14,958 nt of DNA. It comes from Thiobacillus sp. UBA6918 (lineage in GTDB: Bacteria; Pseudomonadota; Gammaproteobacteria; Burkholderiales; Thiobacillaceae). Made by a program: the position numbers and the translations under genes. The stretch spans positions 1 through 14,958 of the forward strand of contig DKAU01000155.1 in the NCBI GenBank assembly GCA_002450925.1. Direction: 5' to 3'. A model generated the notes under the pieces. That model ran no database searches. It saw nothing but the letters and a program-made list of their open reading frames with translations, and had not been told where the DNA came from. How positions within the stretch are numbered: position 1 is the first letter of the stretch; each line of letters opens with the position of its first letter. This document shows, one piece after another, positions 1-7,871 of the stretch.

Positions 1-382
1 GGAAATGGGCTCGGCCTTCCCGGGTGCCGAAGTGCGCGAAATGGAAGTCAAGGGCCGCAGTCTGGCAGAAGGTATCCCCCGCAGCTTCACGGTTTCCAGC
101 AATGAAATCCTCGAGGCCTTGACCGATCCTCTCAATGCCATTGTCAGCGCAGTCAAGCAGGCGTTGGAACAGACGCCTCCCGAATTGGGCGCGGACATTG
201 CCGAAAAGGGCATGGTTGTGACCGGCGGTGGCGCATTGCTGCGCGACCTTGATCGGTTGCTGATGGAAGAAACCGGTTTGCCGGTCATTGTTGCCGATGA
301 TCCGTTGACCTGCGTCGTGCGCGGTTCAGGCCGCGCGCTTGAAGAATTCGAGAAACACGTTTCCGTGTTCACCAACGAATAA
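1..382 (+). CDS. mreB: MreB, rod-shape actin homologue (3' end only)
   Basis: This is the C-terminal part (about 126 residues) of the bacterial actin MreB; the reading frame is open to the left edge, so the gene starts outside the window. MreB forms membrane-bound filaments that orient the cell-wall elongation machinery. The segment contains the conserved VTGGGALLRDLDRLL stretch of the actin-fold nucleotide site and the DPLTCVVRGSGRALE ending typical of proteobacterial MreB (about 347 residues in full). The Met at position 5 is internal, because the codon before it is GAA in frame and homologous sequence continues upstream. It heads the run of wall-synthesis genes, and mreC follows after 36 bases. 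Any promoter for the run lies upstream and cannot be seen. Confidence 0.97.
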   Translation, partial: EMGSAFPGAEVREMEVKGRSLAEGIPRSFTVSSNEILEALTDPLNAIVSAVKQALEQTPPELGADIAEKGMVVTGGGALLRDLDRLLMEETGLPVIVADDPLTCVVRGSGRALEEFEKHVSVFTNE

Positions 383-418
383 GTGGTGGATGTAAACATC
401 ATATTGGGGACAGCATAA

Positions 419-1261
419 TTGGCGACACCCGGTCAGCCCATGTTTACCCGGCGGCCGGGACTGGCGGCACGGCTTGCATTCTGGTCGGTGCTGGCCATCT
501 CCCTGATAGTCCTTGATTCGCGTTTTAGCGCTCTGGGCTGGTTGCGAGCCGGAGTGGTCGCCGTCTTCTACCCTGTTCAACTCGTGGTACGCGCACCCTT
601 CGATTTCGGGGGCGAGGTGTCGGGATTTCTTGTCCGACATCGTGAGCTCCAGAAAGAAAATGCCCTGCTTCGCGACAATCAGAAGCAAGCTGCAGTGCAC
701 TTTGCACGGCTGAACAAACTGCAGGAAGAAAACGAGGAGTTTCGTCGCCTGCTTGCAATGCGGCAACTCTCCAGTTATTCCGGCGTCCCTGCAGAAATCC
801 TTGGCACGCCGCGCGACCCCTTTTCTCAGCGTGTTGAACTTGATAAAGGCAGCAATGCAGGCATAGAAGAGGGTCAGCCGGTTGTTGATGGCATGGGTCT
901 GGTTGGCCAGGTAACACGCGTTCACGCATTCAGTACGGAAGTGACGCTGATCACTGATCGCGGCCAGGCCGTGCCTGCACAGATACAGCGCACAGGCCAG
1001 CGCGTCCTGGTTTTCGGGGGGGGCGGCGACATGGAAGTGCGCTATCTTCCGAATCACACCGACATTCAGCAGGGTGACGTCCTGGTTACGTCCGGCATCG
1101 ATCGGGTGTATCCCGCAGGCCTTGTCGTGGCAAGGGTGACACGGGTGTCGCGGCCGCCTGACAGCACTTATGCCCGGGTCAGTTGTTTGCCCATAGCGGG
1201 CGTTGACAAGAGCAGGTTGTTGTTGGTGCTTGAAAAGCAGGGTATGCCAGGACAGCAATGA
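419..1261 (+). CDS. mreC: MreC, elongasome scaffold protein
   Basis: MreC links cytoplasmic MreB to periplasmic PBP2 and is thought to activate the RodA-PBP2 synthase. The 280-residue product has the expected plan: a short basic cytoplasmic tail, one membrane helix (about residues 19-35), a Glu/Lys/Leu-rich coiled coil (about 70-112), then the periplasmic beta-domain with the family signature around DPFSQRVELDKGSNAGIEEG. I chose the TTG start because GGGGA at 406-410 sits 8 bases before it. The in-frame ATG at 440 (residue 8) has no comparable ribosome site but remains an alternative. The stop overlaps the mreD start (ATGA). A run of eight G (1016-1023) encodes part of a Gly-rich turn, residues 200-203. 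Confidence 0.95.
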   Translation: MATPGQPMFTRRPGLAARLAFWSVLAISLIVLDSRFSALGWLRAGVVAVFYPVQLVVRAPFDFGGEVSGFLVRHRELQKENALLRDNQKQAAVHFARLNKLQEENEEFRRLLAMRQLSSYSGVPAEILGTPRDPFSQRVELDKGSNAGIEEGQPVVDGMGLVGQVTRVHAFSTEVTLITDRGQAVPAQIQRTGQRVLVFGGGGDMEVRYLPNHTDIQQGDVLVTSGIDRVYPAGLVVARVTRVSRPPDSTYARVSCLPIAGVDKSRLLLVLEKQGMPGQQ

Positions 1262-1767
1262 AATTCCATAATCGTTCCGCCTTGAAGTTTGAACCCATGC
1301 AGGAATGGCGCATGATCGGCCTGACCCTGTTGACTGCTTTCCTGCTCAAGCAGATTCCCTGGCAGGGGTGGTTGCTCACGCTCAGGCCAGATTTCATGCT
1401 GATTGCCCTGCTCTTCTGGGCGCAACGCAGAACTGAAGGCATTGGTTTCGGCATCGCCTTCGGTCTTGGCATCCTGGCGGACGTGCAGGATGGCGTGGTC
1501 TTGGGGCAGCACGCCCTGTCTTATTGTGTTGGGGTGTTCCTGGTGCAGTATTTCAGCCGCAGGCTGGCCATGTTCACGCTCCCCCATCAGGCTTTGCAGA
1601 TGTTTCCGCTGCTGCTCCTGACTGAAATCGTGGCGTTGGTTGCGGGCTGGATGTCGACACGCACACCGCAGGGTGCCTGGGTGCTGGCATCAGCTGCCAC
1701 AGGCTCGCTGTTGTGGTGGGCAGTTGCCTATGCCGGAAAAATGCCGGCCGCACAGATCGAGAAGTAA
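1258..1767 (+). CDS. mreD: MreD, rod-shape membrane protein
   Basis: MreD is a small multi-spanning inner-membrane protein of the elongasome that works with MreC to control RodA-PBP2 activity. The 169-residue product is almost entirely hydrophobic segments (five or so helices) and shows the family core: RPDFMLIALLFWAQRR, then a Gly-rich helix and the GILADVQDG motif. The ATG overlaps the mreC stop by four bases (ATGA) and is preceded by AGGA at 1249-1252 with a 5-base spacer, so both ribosome binding and coupling are plausible. Length is normal for proteobacterial MreD (about 160-170). It is followed directly by mrdA with a one-base TAATG overlap. Confidence 0.95.
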   Translation: MKFHNRSALKFEPMQEWRMIGLTLLTAFLLKQIPWQGWLLTLRPDFMLIALLFWAQRRTEGIGFGIAFGLGILADVQDGVVLGQHALSYCVGVFLVQYFSRRLAMFTLPHQALQMFPLLLLTEIVALVAGWMSTRTPQGAWVLASAATGSLLWWAVAYAGKMPAAQIEK

Positions 1768-3662
1768 TGCCTTCTCACGTAATCAAGAATCTGCACCTCG
1801 AACTGGAGCGTTATCACAACCGGCTCAGGGTCGGCGCTGGGTTCATTCTTGTCCTCTCGCTGATCCTTTTTTTGCGGCTGGTTTATTTGCAGCTGATCAA
1901 GCACGAGCATTATCAGGAGCTTGCGGAAAGCAATCGCATCACCCTGGTGCCGGCCATTCCAAACCGTGGCGTGATTTATGACCGGAACGGAAAGATTCTG
2001 GCCGACAATTTTTCCGCTTATACCCTTGAAATCACGATAGCCAAGGCGGGCGATATTGATGCCCTGCTTTCCCGGATCGGCAGCCTTATCGAGATCACGC
2101 CCAAACATCTCCGGCAGTTCAGGCGGCTGATGGACGAATCGCACGAGTTCGAAACGGTACCCCTGAAAAACAAATTGACGGATGAGGAGGTCGCCATTCT
2201 GGCGGCAAACCGTTATCGCCTGCCGGGCGTGGACGTCAAGGCGCGGCTGTTTCGCAATTATCCTGCGGGCGAGGGCTTGTCGCATGTGGTCGGCTTCATC
2301 GGCCGCATCAATGACAGGGATCTCAAGAACCTGCGGGAAACCAGCAAGGTGGCCAATTACAAGGGCAGCACGCACATCGGCAAGGTCGGTGTGGAGCAGT
2401 TTTACGAAGACCTGCTTCATGGCAAGACCGGGTTCGAGCAGATTGAAACTGACGCGTCGGGGCGTGGTGTAAGGGTTTTGTCCAAAATTCCCCCGGTGGC
2501 CGGACATGATCTGATATTGCACATGGACCTGGAATTGCAGCGGGTCGCCGAATACGCGTTCGGTGATTACCGCGGTGGACTGGTGGCGCTGGATCCAAAC
2601 ACTGGTGGCGTGCTGGCCATGGTCAGCAAGCCCGGTTTCGATCCCAACCTGTTTGTTGACGGCATCGATCCAGCCACCTGGAAGGATCTCAACGAATCGC
2701 TGGACAAGCCCATGGTGAACCGGCCCCTGCGCGGCATCTATCCGCCCGGTTCCACCATCAAGCCCTTCATGGCGCTCGCGGCACTGGAACTGGGAATTAG
2801 AAAACCGTCAGATGTGATTGCCGACCCCGGTTACTATTCCCTCCCCGGCAGCAGCCACCGATATCGTGACTGGAAAAAAGAAGGGCACGGCACGGTTGAT
2901 CTTCACAGATCTGTCGTGCAGTCCTGTGATACTTATTACTACCGCCTGGCTGTGGACATGGGGATCGAGCGCATGCACGGCTTTCTTTCCAAACTTGGGT
3001 TTGGAGAGAAAAGCGGCATAGACATGCAGGGAGAGTCTTCCGGTCTGTTGCCCTCACCGGAGTGGAAGCAAAGGCGATTCAAGCAGCCGTGGTACCTGGG
3101 CGAAACCGTGATCGCAGGTATCGGCCAGGGCTATCATTTGACCACGCCAATGCAATTGGCAGCCGCTACGGCCACCATTGCCAATGGAGGCACCTTTTAC
3201 CGCCCGCATCTGGTCAAGGCGATTCGTGATGTGGTTACTCGCAAGGAGTCGGTGATAGCCCCCGAGGTTGCCTGGAAGAATGCCTACAAGCCAGGGAATC
3301 TGGAACAGGTTAGATCAGCCATGGTTGACGTACTGAAGCCCGGAGGCACGGCTGCAGTTGCCGGTGCGGGCACGCCCTATGCGATAGCTGGCAAGACAGG
3401 CACTGCGCAGGTGGTGGGCATCAAGCAGGGTGCGAAATATGACGAGAGCCGCGTTGCCGAACGTCATCGCGACCATGCATTGTTTGTGGCTTTTGCGCCA
3501 GCCGAGGCGCCGAGGATAGCCTTGGCGGTACTGGTGGAAAACGGCGGGCATGGCGGATCGACAGCCGCGCCGATTGCGCGTGCAGTCTTCGATTACTATT
3601 TGCTGGGCAAGAAACCGGAAGGTGTTCCGGTATTGAAGGAATATGAGTCGGCTGGGGATTAA
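1767..3662 (+). CDS. mrdA: PBP2, elongasome peptidoglycan D,D-transpeptidase
   Basis: This class B penicillin-binding protein cross-links new peptidoglycan during lateral growth and pairs with RodA. The 631-residue length matches E. coli PBP2 (633). It has a short cytoplasmic tail, one membrane anchor (about residues 22-41), the N-terminal pedestal domain with NRGVIYDRNG, and a transpeptidase domain with all three active-site motifs: STIK with nucleophile Ser329, SCD at 386-388 and KTG at 543-545. I chose the ATG at 1767 (TAATG overlap with the mreD stop) because the resulting N-terminus matches the family length. The frame is open further upstream to 1713, but that would run inside mreD. The last 20 bases overlap rodA, suggesting coupled synthesis of the partner enzymes. 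Confidence 0.97.
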   Translation: MPSHVIKNLHLELERYHNRLRVGAGFILVLSLILFLRLVYLQLIKHEHYQELAESNRITLVPAIPNRGVIYDRNGKILADNFSAYTLEITIAKAGDIDALLSRIGSLIEITPKHLRQFRRLMDESHEFETVPLKNKLTDEEVAILAANRYRLPGVDVKARLFRNYPAGEGLSHVVGFIGRINDRDLKNLRETSKVANYKGSTHIGKVGVEQFYEDLLHGKTGFEQIETDASGRGVRVLSKIPPVAGHDLILHMDLELQRVAEYAFGDYRGGLVALDPNTGGVLAMVSKPGFDPNLFVDGIDPATWKDLNESLDKPMVNRPLRGIYPPGSTIKPFMALAALELGIRKPSDVIADPGYYSLPGSSHRYRDWKKEGHGTVDLHRSVVQSCDTYYYRLAVDMGIERMHGFLSKLGFGEKSGIDMQGESSGLLPSPEWKQRRFKQPWYLGETVIAGIGQGYHLTTPMQLAAATATIANGGTFYRPHLVKAIRDVVTRKESVIAPEVAWKNAYKPGNLEQVRSAMVDVLKPGGTAAVAGAGTPYAIAGKTGTAQVVGIKQGAKYDESRVAERHRDHALFVAFAPAEAPRIALAVLVENGGHGGSTAAPIARAVFDYYLLGKKPEGVPVLKEYESAGD

Positions 3663-4749
3663 ACATCTGATCGGCGGGTTTGCAAGGCACATGGATGGCC
3701 TGCTCCTGGCACTTTTGCTTGCGCTTCTTCTGCTAAGCACAGCGGTCGTTTTCAGCGCCTCGGGCCAAAGTACCGGCAGGCTGGTGGGACATTTGAGCAA
3801 CATTGCCGTGGCCCTGACAGCCCTGGTGGTCATTGCCAACATTCCTCCGCATATCCTGTCCAAGCTGGGCCCGCCGCTCTACGCGGTTGCGCTCGTGTTG
3901 CTGGTCGGGGTGGCGCTATTTGGCGAAATCCGAAACGGCTCGCGTCGCTGGTTGCCGCTGGGCTTTACCAGTATCCAGCCTTCCGAGCTGATGAAGATCG
4001 CGTTGCCGCTGATGCTGGCCTGGTATTTCCAGTTGCATGAAGCCACGCTCAAGCTGCGCCATTTCGGCATCGCATCCCTGATCATTGCAGTTCCGTTCCT
4101 GTTGATTCTGAGGCAGCCCGACCTCGGTACTTCCATGCTGATTGGCGCATCGGGCTTTTACGTGCTGTTCTTTGCCGGCCTGTCATGGAAGATCATTGCG
4201 GGCCTGGGGGTGGCGGGAGGCTTGTCGCTCCCGCTTGCATGGAACCTGATGCACGACTATCAACGTCAGCGAGTGATGATGCTGATAGACCCGAGCAGCG
4301 ATCCGCTTGGTGCCGGGTACCACATCATCCAGTCCACGATTGCAATTGGCTCGGGTGGGGCCTTTGGAAAAGGCTGGCTGAATGGAACACAAAACCAGCT
4401 AGATTTCATCCCCGAGCGCACTACCGATTTCATTTTTGCCGTTCACGGCGAGGAGTTTGGATTGCTGGGGGCCATTCTGCTATTGCTGCTCTATTTGGCA
4501 ATTGCAGCACGTGGCCTGAAAATCGCCGAGCATGCGCCAACCCTTTTCGCAAGGCTCATGGCGGGCACCATCAGCATGAACTTTTTCACCTATATCTTCG
4601 TCAACATGGGCATGGTTTCCGGAATCCTTCCTGTCGTTGGCGTACCGCTGCCATTGATGAGCTATGGTGGTACTGCGTTGCTGACACTGATGATCGGGTT
4701 TGGCATGTTGATGAGCATGGCCAAGCACAGAAAGCTGCTGAAATCCTGA
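3643..4749 (+). CDS. rodA: RodA, SEDS peptidoglycan glycosyltransferase
   Basis: RodA polymerises lipid II into glycan strands during cell elongation and forms a complex with PBP2, encoded just upstream. The 368-residue product is a polytopic membrane protein of normal family length (E. coli 370). It carries the SEDS signatures QPDLGTS, HDYQRQRVMMLIDP, DPLGAGYHIIQS and PERTTDFIFAV. The Asp in the last motif is residue 262, the same number as the catalytic Asp of E. coli RodA. The start lies 20 bases inside mrdA; AAGGA at 3636-3640 is only two bases before the ATG, which is closer than ideal. A second ATG at 3691 would cut off only the cytoplasmic tail. The stop overlaps rlpA (TGATG). Confidence 0.96.
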   Translation: MSRLGIKHLIGGFARHMDGLLLALLLALLLLSTAVVFSASGQSTGRLVGHLSNIAVALTALVVIANIPPHILSKLGPPLYAVALVLLVGVALFGEIRNGSRRWLPLGFTSIQPSELMKIALPLMLAWYFQLHEATLKLRHFGIASLIIAVPFLLILRQPDLGTSMLIGASGFYVLFFAGLSWKIIAGLGVAGGLSLPLAWNLMHDYQRQRVMMLIDPSSDPLGAGYHIIQSTIAIGSGGAFGKGWLNGTQNQLDFIPERTTDFIFAVHGEEFGLLGAILLLLLYLAIAARGLKIAEHAPTLFARLMAGTISMNFFTYIFVNMGMVSGILPVVGVPLPLMSYGGTALLTLMIGFGMLMSMAKHRKLLKS

Positions 4750-5621
4750 TGCGAACCGTCCTGGTTTTTTTGATTGCTGCTACCTGGCTGGCGGGCTGTT
4801 CCACGGCACCCAGAGTAAAGCAATCGCCGACCCCGACAGCATCCACGAAAAAAGGCGGCTATTACCTTGATGACGGCCCGGGTAGCAACCCGCCTTCAAA
4901 TCTTGAAGCCGTTCCTGATGCCGTGCCTCGAGACGAACCATTGCACAGGTATGCGAATCGCCCGTATGAAGTGGCGGGTGTCAGTTATACCCCTGTTGCC
5001 GAACCCATCGCGTTTCGGCAACAGGGTATCGCATCCTGGTATGGAAAGCGTTTCCATGGGCAACCAACTTCATCGGGGGAGGTATACAACATGTATGCCA
5101 TGACTGCCGCCCACCCCACGCTGCCCATACCCAGCTACGCAAAGGTTACTTCGGTGGCCACGGGAAAATCAGTCATTGTGCGGATCAATGATCGGGGGCC
5201 ATTTCACAGCGACAGAGTGATCGACCTTTCTTACACGGCCGCCTACAAATTGGGATTCCTTGGCAAGGGGAGCGCAGAGGTTGTCGTGGAAAGCATAGGC
5301 CCCGATACCGAGCCTGTGCAGTACAACACCACACCCCTCAGTGTTGCGAAACTCGAAAATCCGCCGACACCACAGGAAAATGTCAGCAAGGTGGGACACT
5401 ATCTCCAGCTGGGGGCTTTCGGGAACCCGGAAAATGCGGAGAAGCTGACCGCGCAGGCCCGCCAGGCGCTCGATATACCGGCACAGTTGGTGCAGATTTC
5501 ATTGATTGGCGGCCTGCATCGCGTAAAACTAGGTCCTTTTGATACGCGCGAAGAAGCAAGGGGTTGGATCGAGAGAATTCGTTCTGCCATGGGCATCGCG
5601 GCCATTACCATTAAGCCTTGA
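4749..5621 (+). CDS. rlpA: RlpA, lipoprotein septal lytic transglycosylase
   Basis: RlpA is an outer-membrane lipoprotein; in Pseudomonas aeruginosa it is a lytic transglycosylase that cleaves glycan strands lacking stem peptides. The 290-residue product begins with a lipoprotein signal (LAGC, lipidated Cys17). A low-complexity linker follows, then the double-psi beta-barrel RlpA domain (about 93-180) and a C-terminal SPOR domain (about 215-290) that binds denuded septal peptidoglycan. Glu111, His122 and Asp148 lie in SSGE, AAH and NDRGPF with the same mutual spacing as the P. aeruginosa active-site residues as I recall them (E120, H131, D157), so I infer an active enzyme. The ATG overlaps the rodA stop by one base. 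The frame stays open far upstream through rodA, but the lipoprotein signal fixes the start here. Confidence 0.94.
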   Translation: MRTVLVFLIAATWLAGCSTAPRVKQSPTPTASTKKGGYYLDDGPGSNPPSNLEAVPDAVPRDEPLHRYANRPYEVAGVSYTPVAEPIAFRQQGIASWYGKRFHGQPTSSGEVYNMYAMTAAHPTLPIPSYAKVTSVATGKSVIVRINDRGPFHSDRVIDLSYTAAYKLGFLGKGSAEVVVESIGPDTEPVQYNTTPLSVAKLENPPTPQENVSKVGHYLQLGAFGNPENAEKLTAQARQALDIPAQLVQISLIGGLHRVKLGPFDTREEARGWIERIRSAMGIAAITIKP

Positions 5622-5623
5622 AT

Positions 5624-6760
5624 ATGAAAAAGTTTTTGCATTTATTGTTGTGCCTGAGTTTTGCCATGCCCGCATGGGCGGTCGTCGGTCTGCCGCCACC
5701 CCCACCCAAGGTGGATGCCAGAGCCTGGATGCTGCTGGACATGTCGAGCGGGCAAGTGCTTGCCGCACAGAATGAAGATGCAAAGCTGGAACCCGCATCG
5801 CTGACCAAGCTGATGGTTGCGTATCTGGTTTTCGATGCCATTCGCAATGGCAAGGTTGATGAAGACGACAGCTACAAGGTTTCGGACAGTGCCGCGAATG
5901 CAGAAGGCTCTCGCATGTTTGCCAAGGCTGGGCAGGAAGTCAAAGTCGGGGATCTCCTGTCCGGGTTGATCGTACAGTCAGCAAATGACGCAGCGATTAC
6001 TCTGGCAGAGGGTCTGGCCGGCAGTGAAGAGGCGTTTGTCGGAAAAATGAATGAACAGGCAAAGAAGCTGGGGCTCGCTTCCACGCAGTTTCGCAATGCT
6101 GCCGGTCATTCGCAGGAGGGGCATTTCAGTACGGCGCGAGACTTGACCCGGCTGACGCACTGGCTGATCAATTCTTTTCCTGAACAGTACAAGCGGTATT
6201 TTGCCCAGAAGGAATTTGCTTTCAACGGCGTTACCCAACAGAACCGCAATCGACTGCTGTGGTTGGACCCGCAGGTAGATGGTGTCAAGACCGGGCACAC
6301 ACAGGTGGCAGGCTATTGCCTTATCGCCAGCTCCGAACGCGCAAAGCGCAGACTCATTGCTACGGTCATGGGCGCACGTTCCGAGATTGATCGTGGCATG
6401 TATGCGCAGAAACTGCTCAACTACGGGTTTCTCGAAACCGAGTCCATGCGCTATTACCGAGCGGGACAGGCGGTTGCAACGATCCCGGTATACAAAGGCA
6501 GTTCGCGCCAGGTGGGCATCGGTTTCCTGAAGGACTTCTCCCTGACAACGCAAAAAGGGATTTCGGGTCGCATCAAGGCGCAGATTATTACCCAGCAACC
6601 TTTTCTCGCGCCCTTGCGCAAGGGGCAGGTCATGGGCACTTTGCACATGACTCTGGATGGAGAACTGGTTGGCGATTATCCCCTGGTGATACTCGAAGAC
6701 GTCCCGGTAGCAGGATGGTTGGGGCGGTTCCTGGATGGTTTGCGCCTGTTATGGAAATGA
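5624..6760 (+). CDS. dacA: D-alanyl-D-alanine carboxypeptidase (PBP5/6 family)
   Basis: This low-molecular-weight PBP removes the terminal D-Ala from pentapeptide stems and so limits cross-linking. The 378-residue product has a signal peptide (cleavage probably after AWA, residue 19), a proline-rich mature N-terminus (PPPPP), and the peptidase S11 motifs SLTK (Ser59, Lys62), SAN (119-121) and KTG (222-224). A C-terminal beta-domain and a terminal amphipathic helix (GWLGRFLDGLRLLWK) follow; the helix is the usual inner-membrane anchor of PBP5. I chose the ATG at 5624. A TTG at 5618 overlapping the rlpA stop is possible but would add only two residues and leave almost no room for a ribosome site. 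The stop overlaps the next gene (ATGA). Confidence 0.95.
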   Translation: MKKFLHLLLCLSFAMPAWAVVGLPPPPPKVDARAWMLLDMSSGQVLAAQNEDAKLEPASLTKLMVAYLVFDAIRNGKVDEDDSYKVSDSAANAEGSRMFAKAGQEVKVGDLLSGLIVQSANDAAITLAEGLAGSEEAFVGKMNEQAKKLGLASTQFRNAAGHSQEGHFSTARDLTRLTHWLINSFPEQYKRYFAQKEFAFNGVTQQNRNRLLWLDPQVDGVKTGHTQVAGYCLIASSERAKRRLIATVMGARSEIDRGMYAQKLLNYGFLETESMRYYRAGQAVATIPVYKGSSRQVGIGFLKDFSLTTQKGISGRIKAQIITQQPFLAPLRKGQVMGTLHMTLDGELVGDYPLVILEDVPVAGWLGRFLDGLRLLWK

Positions 6761-7608
6761 ATAAACAGCTCGTCTATCTCAATGGAGAAATGCGCCCTCT
6801 TGAAGAGGCACAGGTATCCATACTCGATCGCGGTTTCATGCTTGGCGATGGGGCCTATGAGTTGATCCCGGTCTATCAGCGCAAACCCTTCAGGCTGGAC
6901 GAGCACCTCAGGCGGTTGCAGCACACGCTTGATGGCATCCGTTTGCCCAACCCGATGAACGAATCGCAGTGGCACGACGTAATAGCAGAAGTGGTGGCAG
7001 CGCAGGTTTCAGACAACCAGTCGGTCTATTTGCAGGTGACCCGAGGGGCGGCACCGCGGGATCATGCTTTTCCCAAGGGCGTGAAACCTACCGTGCTGGT
7101 CATGAGCAACCCTTTGAAGACGCCTGACCCAAAAGAAGTTAAGGAAGGCATCTGTGCAGTCACTGCACCGGACATTCGCTGGGGCCGCTGCGATCTTAAA
7201 GTCATCAGCCTGCTTCCCAATGTCCTTGCGAAACAAAAGGCAGTCGAGGCGGGTTGTGTGGAATGCATCCTGTTTCGCGATGGTGTTCTGACCGAGGGTG
7301 CGGCATCGAACATCTTTGTCGTCAAGAGTGGTGCTATCCACGCACCGGTAAAAGACCATCGCATGCTGCCCGGCATAACCTACGATCTTGTTCTCGAACT
7401 GGCACGTGAGGATGGCATCCCCGTCGAGGTTCGCGATATTGGCGAGTCAGAAGTTCGTGATGCTGATGAGTTGTGGCTGACCTCATCCAGCCGCGAGGTG
7501 CAGGCCATCGTCGAACTGGACGGTAAGCCGGTTGGAGACGGAAAACCAGGTCCGATGCATCGGCGCATGTATGCGCTCTACCAGCGTTTCAAGGAAAGCC
7601 TGAAATGA
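6757..7608 (+). CDS. dat: D-amino-acid aminotransferase (class IV, PLP)
   Basis: This fold-type IV PLP aminotransferase resembles bacterial D-alanine aminotransferase, which interconverts D-Ala and D-Glu through pyruvate and 2-oxoglutarate. The 283 residues match the family (Bacillus enzyme about 283). Visible are the N-terminal ILDRGFMLGDGAYE motif, the PLP lysine in DLKVISLLPNVLAKQ (Lys148), and the TEGAASN motif whose Glu180 should contact the PLP ring nitrogen. Branched-chain aminotransferase or aminodeoxychorismate lyase are related alternatives. The Dat reading is favoured by the DLK...NVLAKQ stretch and by position after a D-Ala carboxypeptidase gene, although substrate cannot be proved from sequence. 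The ATG at 6757 overlaps the dacA stop (ATGA); an in-frame ATG at 6751 is the alternative. It overlaps ybeD by four bases. Confidence 0.88.
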   Translation: MNKQLVYLNGEMRPLEEAQVSILDRGFMLGDGAYELIPVYQRKPFRLDEHLRRLQHTLDGIRLPNPMNESQWHDVIAEVVAAQVSDNQSVYLQVTRGAAPRDHAFPKGVKPTVLVMSNPLKTPDPKEVKEGICAVTAPDIRWGRCDLKVISLLPNVLAKQKAVEAGCVECILFRDGVLTEGAASNIFVVKSGAIHAPVKDHRMLPGITYDLVLELAREDGIPVEVRDIGESEVRDADELWLTSSSREVQAIVELDGKPVGDGKPGPMHRRMYALYQRFKESLK

Positions 7609-7871
7609 GCGAGGGCGAGTCGCTGCTCGAGTTCCCGTGCGAATTTCCCATCAAGGTCATGGGTGAGACGCGCGATGACTTTGTCCAGGCGGTTGTCGCG
7701 GTGGTCCAGGCACATGCGACGGATTTTGATGCGGCATCAGTCGAAATGCGCGCATCGGGCAAGGGCAATTATTTAGCCGTTACCTGCACCGTCCGGGCCA
7801 CATCCCGCGAGCAGCTCGATAACCTGTACCGCGACCTGTCTTCGCATCCTTACGTCAAAGTCGTCCTGTAG
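7605..7871 (+). CDS. ybeD: YbeD family protein (DUF493)
   Basis: This 88-residue cytoplasmic protein belongs to the DUF493/YbeD family. It has a ferredoxin-like fold resembling the regulatory domain of phosphoglycerate dehydrogenase, and its biochemical role is not established. The recognisable core is FPCEFPIKVMGE near the start and the ending RDLSSHPYVKVVL. Length matches E. coli YbeD (87). It sits just before lipB, as in many proteobacteria, which hints at a link to lipoate metabolism or to the dacA side, but this is only association. Translation is probably good: AAGGAAAG at 7591-7598 lies 6 bases before the ATG, which also overlaps the dat stop (ATGA). Confidence 0.9.
   Translation: MSEGESLLEFPCEFPIKVMGETRDDFVQAVVAVVQAHATDFDAASVEMRASGKGNYLAVTCTVRATSREQLDNLYRDLSSHPYVKVVL

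Noticed and set aside
389..400. Small inverted repeat GATG-TAAA-CATC between mreB and mreC
   Set aside because: A 4-bp stem is too weak to be called a terminator or attenuator, and no T-tract follows.
326..1258. A 310-codon open frame on the minus strand covering almost all of mreC
   Set aside because: It is antisense to a clear mreC, its product has no recognisable domain and an uneven His/Cys-rich composition, and it has no supporting ribosome site or neighbours. It is a shadow of the coding bias of mreC.
1867..1873. Seven-T tract near the start of mrdA (a similar T run occurs in the rlpA signal sequence)
   Set aside because: Both encode Phe/Leu residues of hydrophobic segments, where T-rich codons are expected; no sign of frameshifting.
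1728..2522. A 264-codon minus-strand open frame inside mrdA
   Set aside because: It is fully antisense to the N-terminal half of PBP2 with no domain signal or start context.
4185..4748. Upstream in-frame extension of rlpA through the 3' half of rodA (188 codons)
   Set aside because: The frame is open by chance inside rodA. The lipoprotein signal with LAGC begins exactly at 4749, which would be buried in any longer protein.
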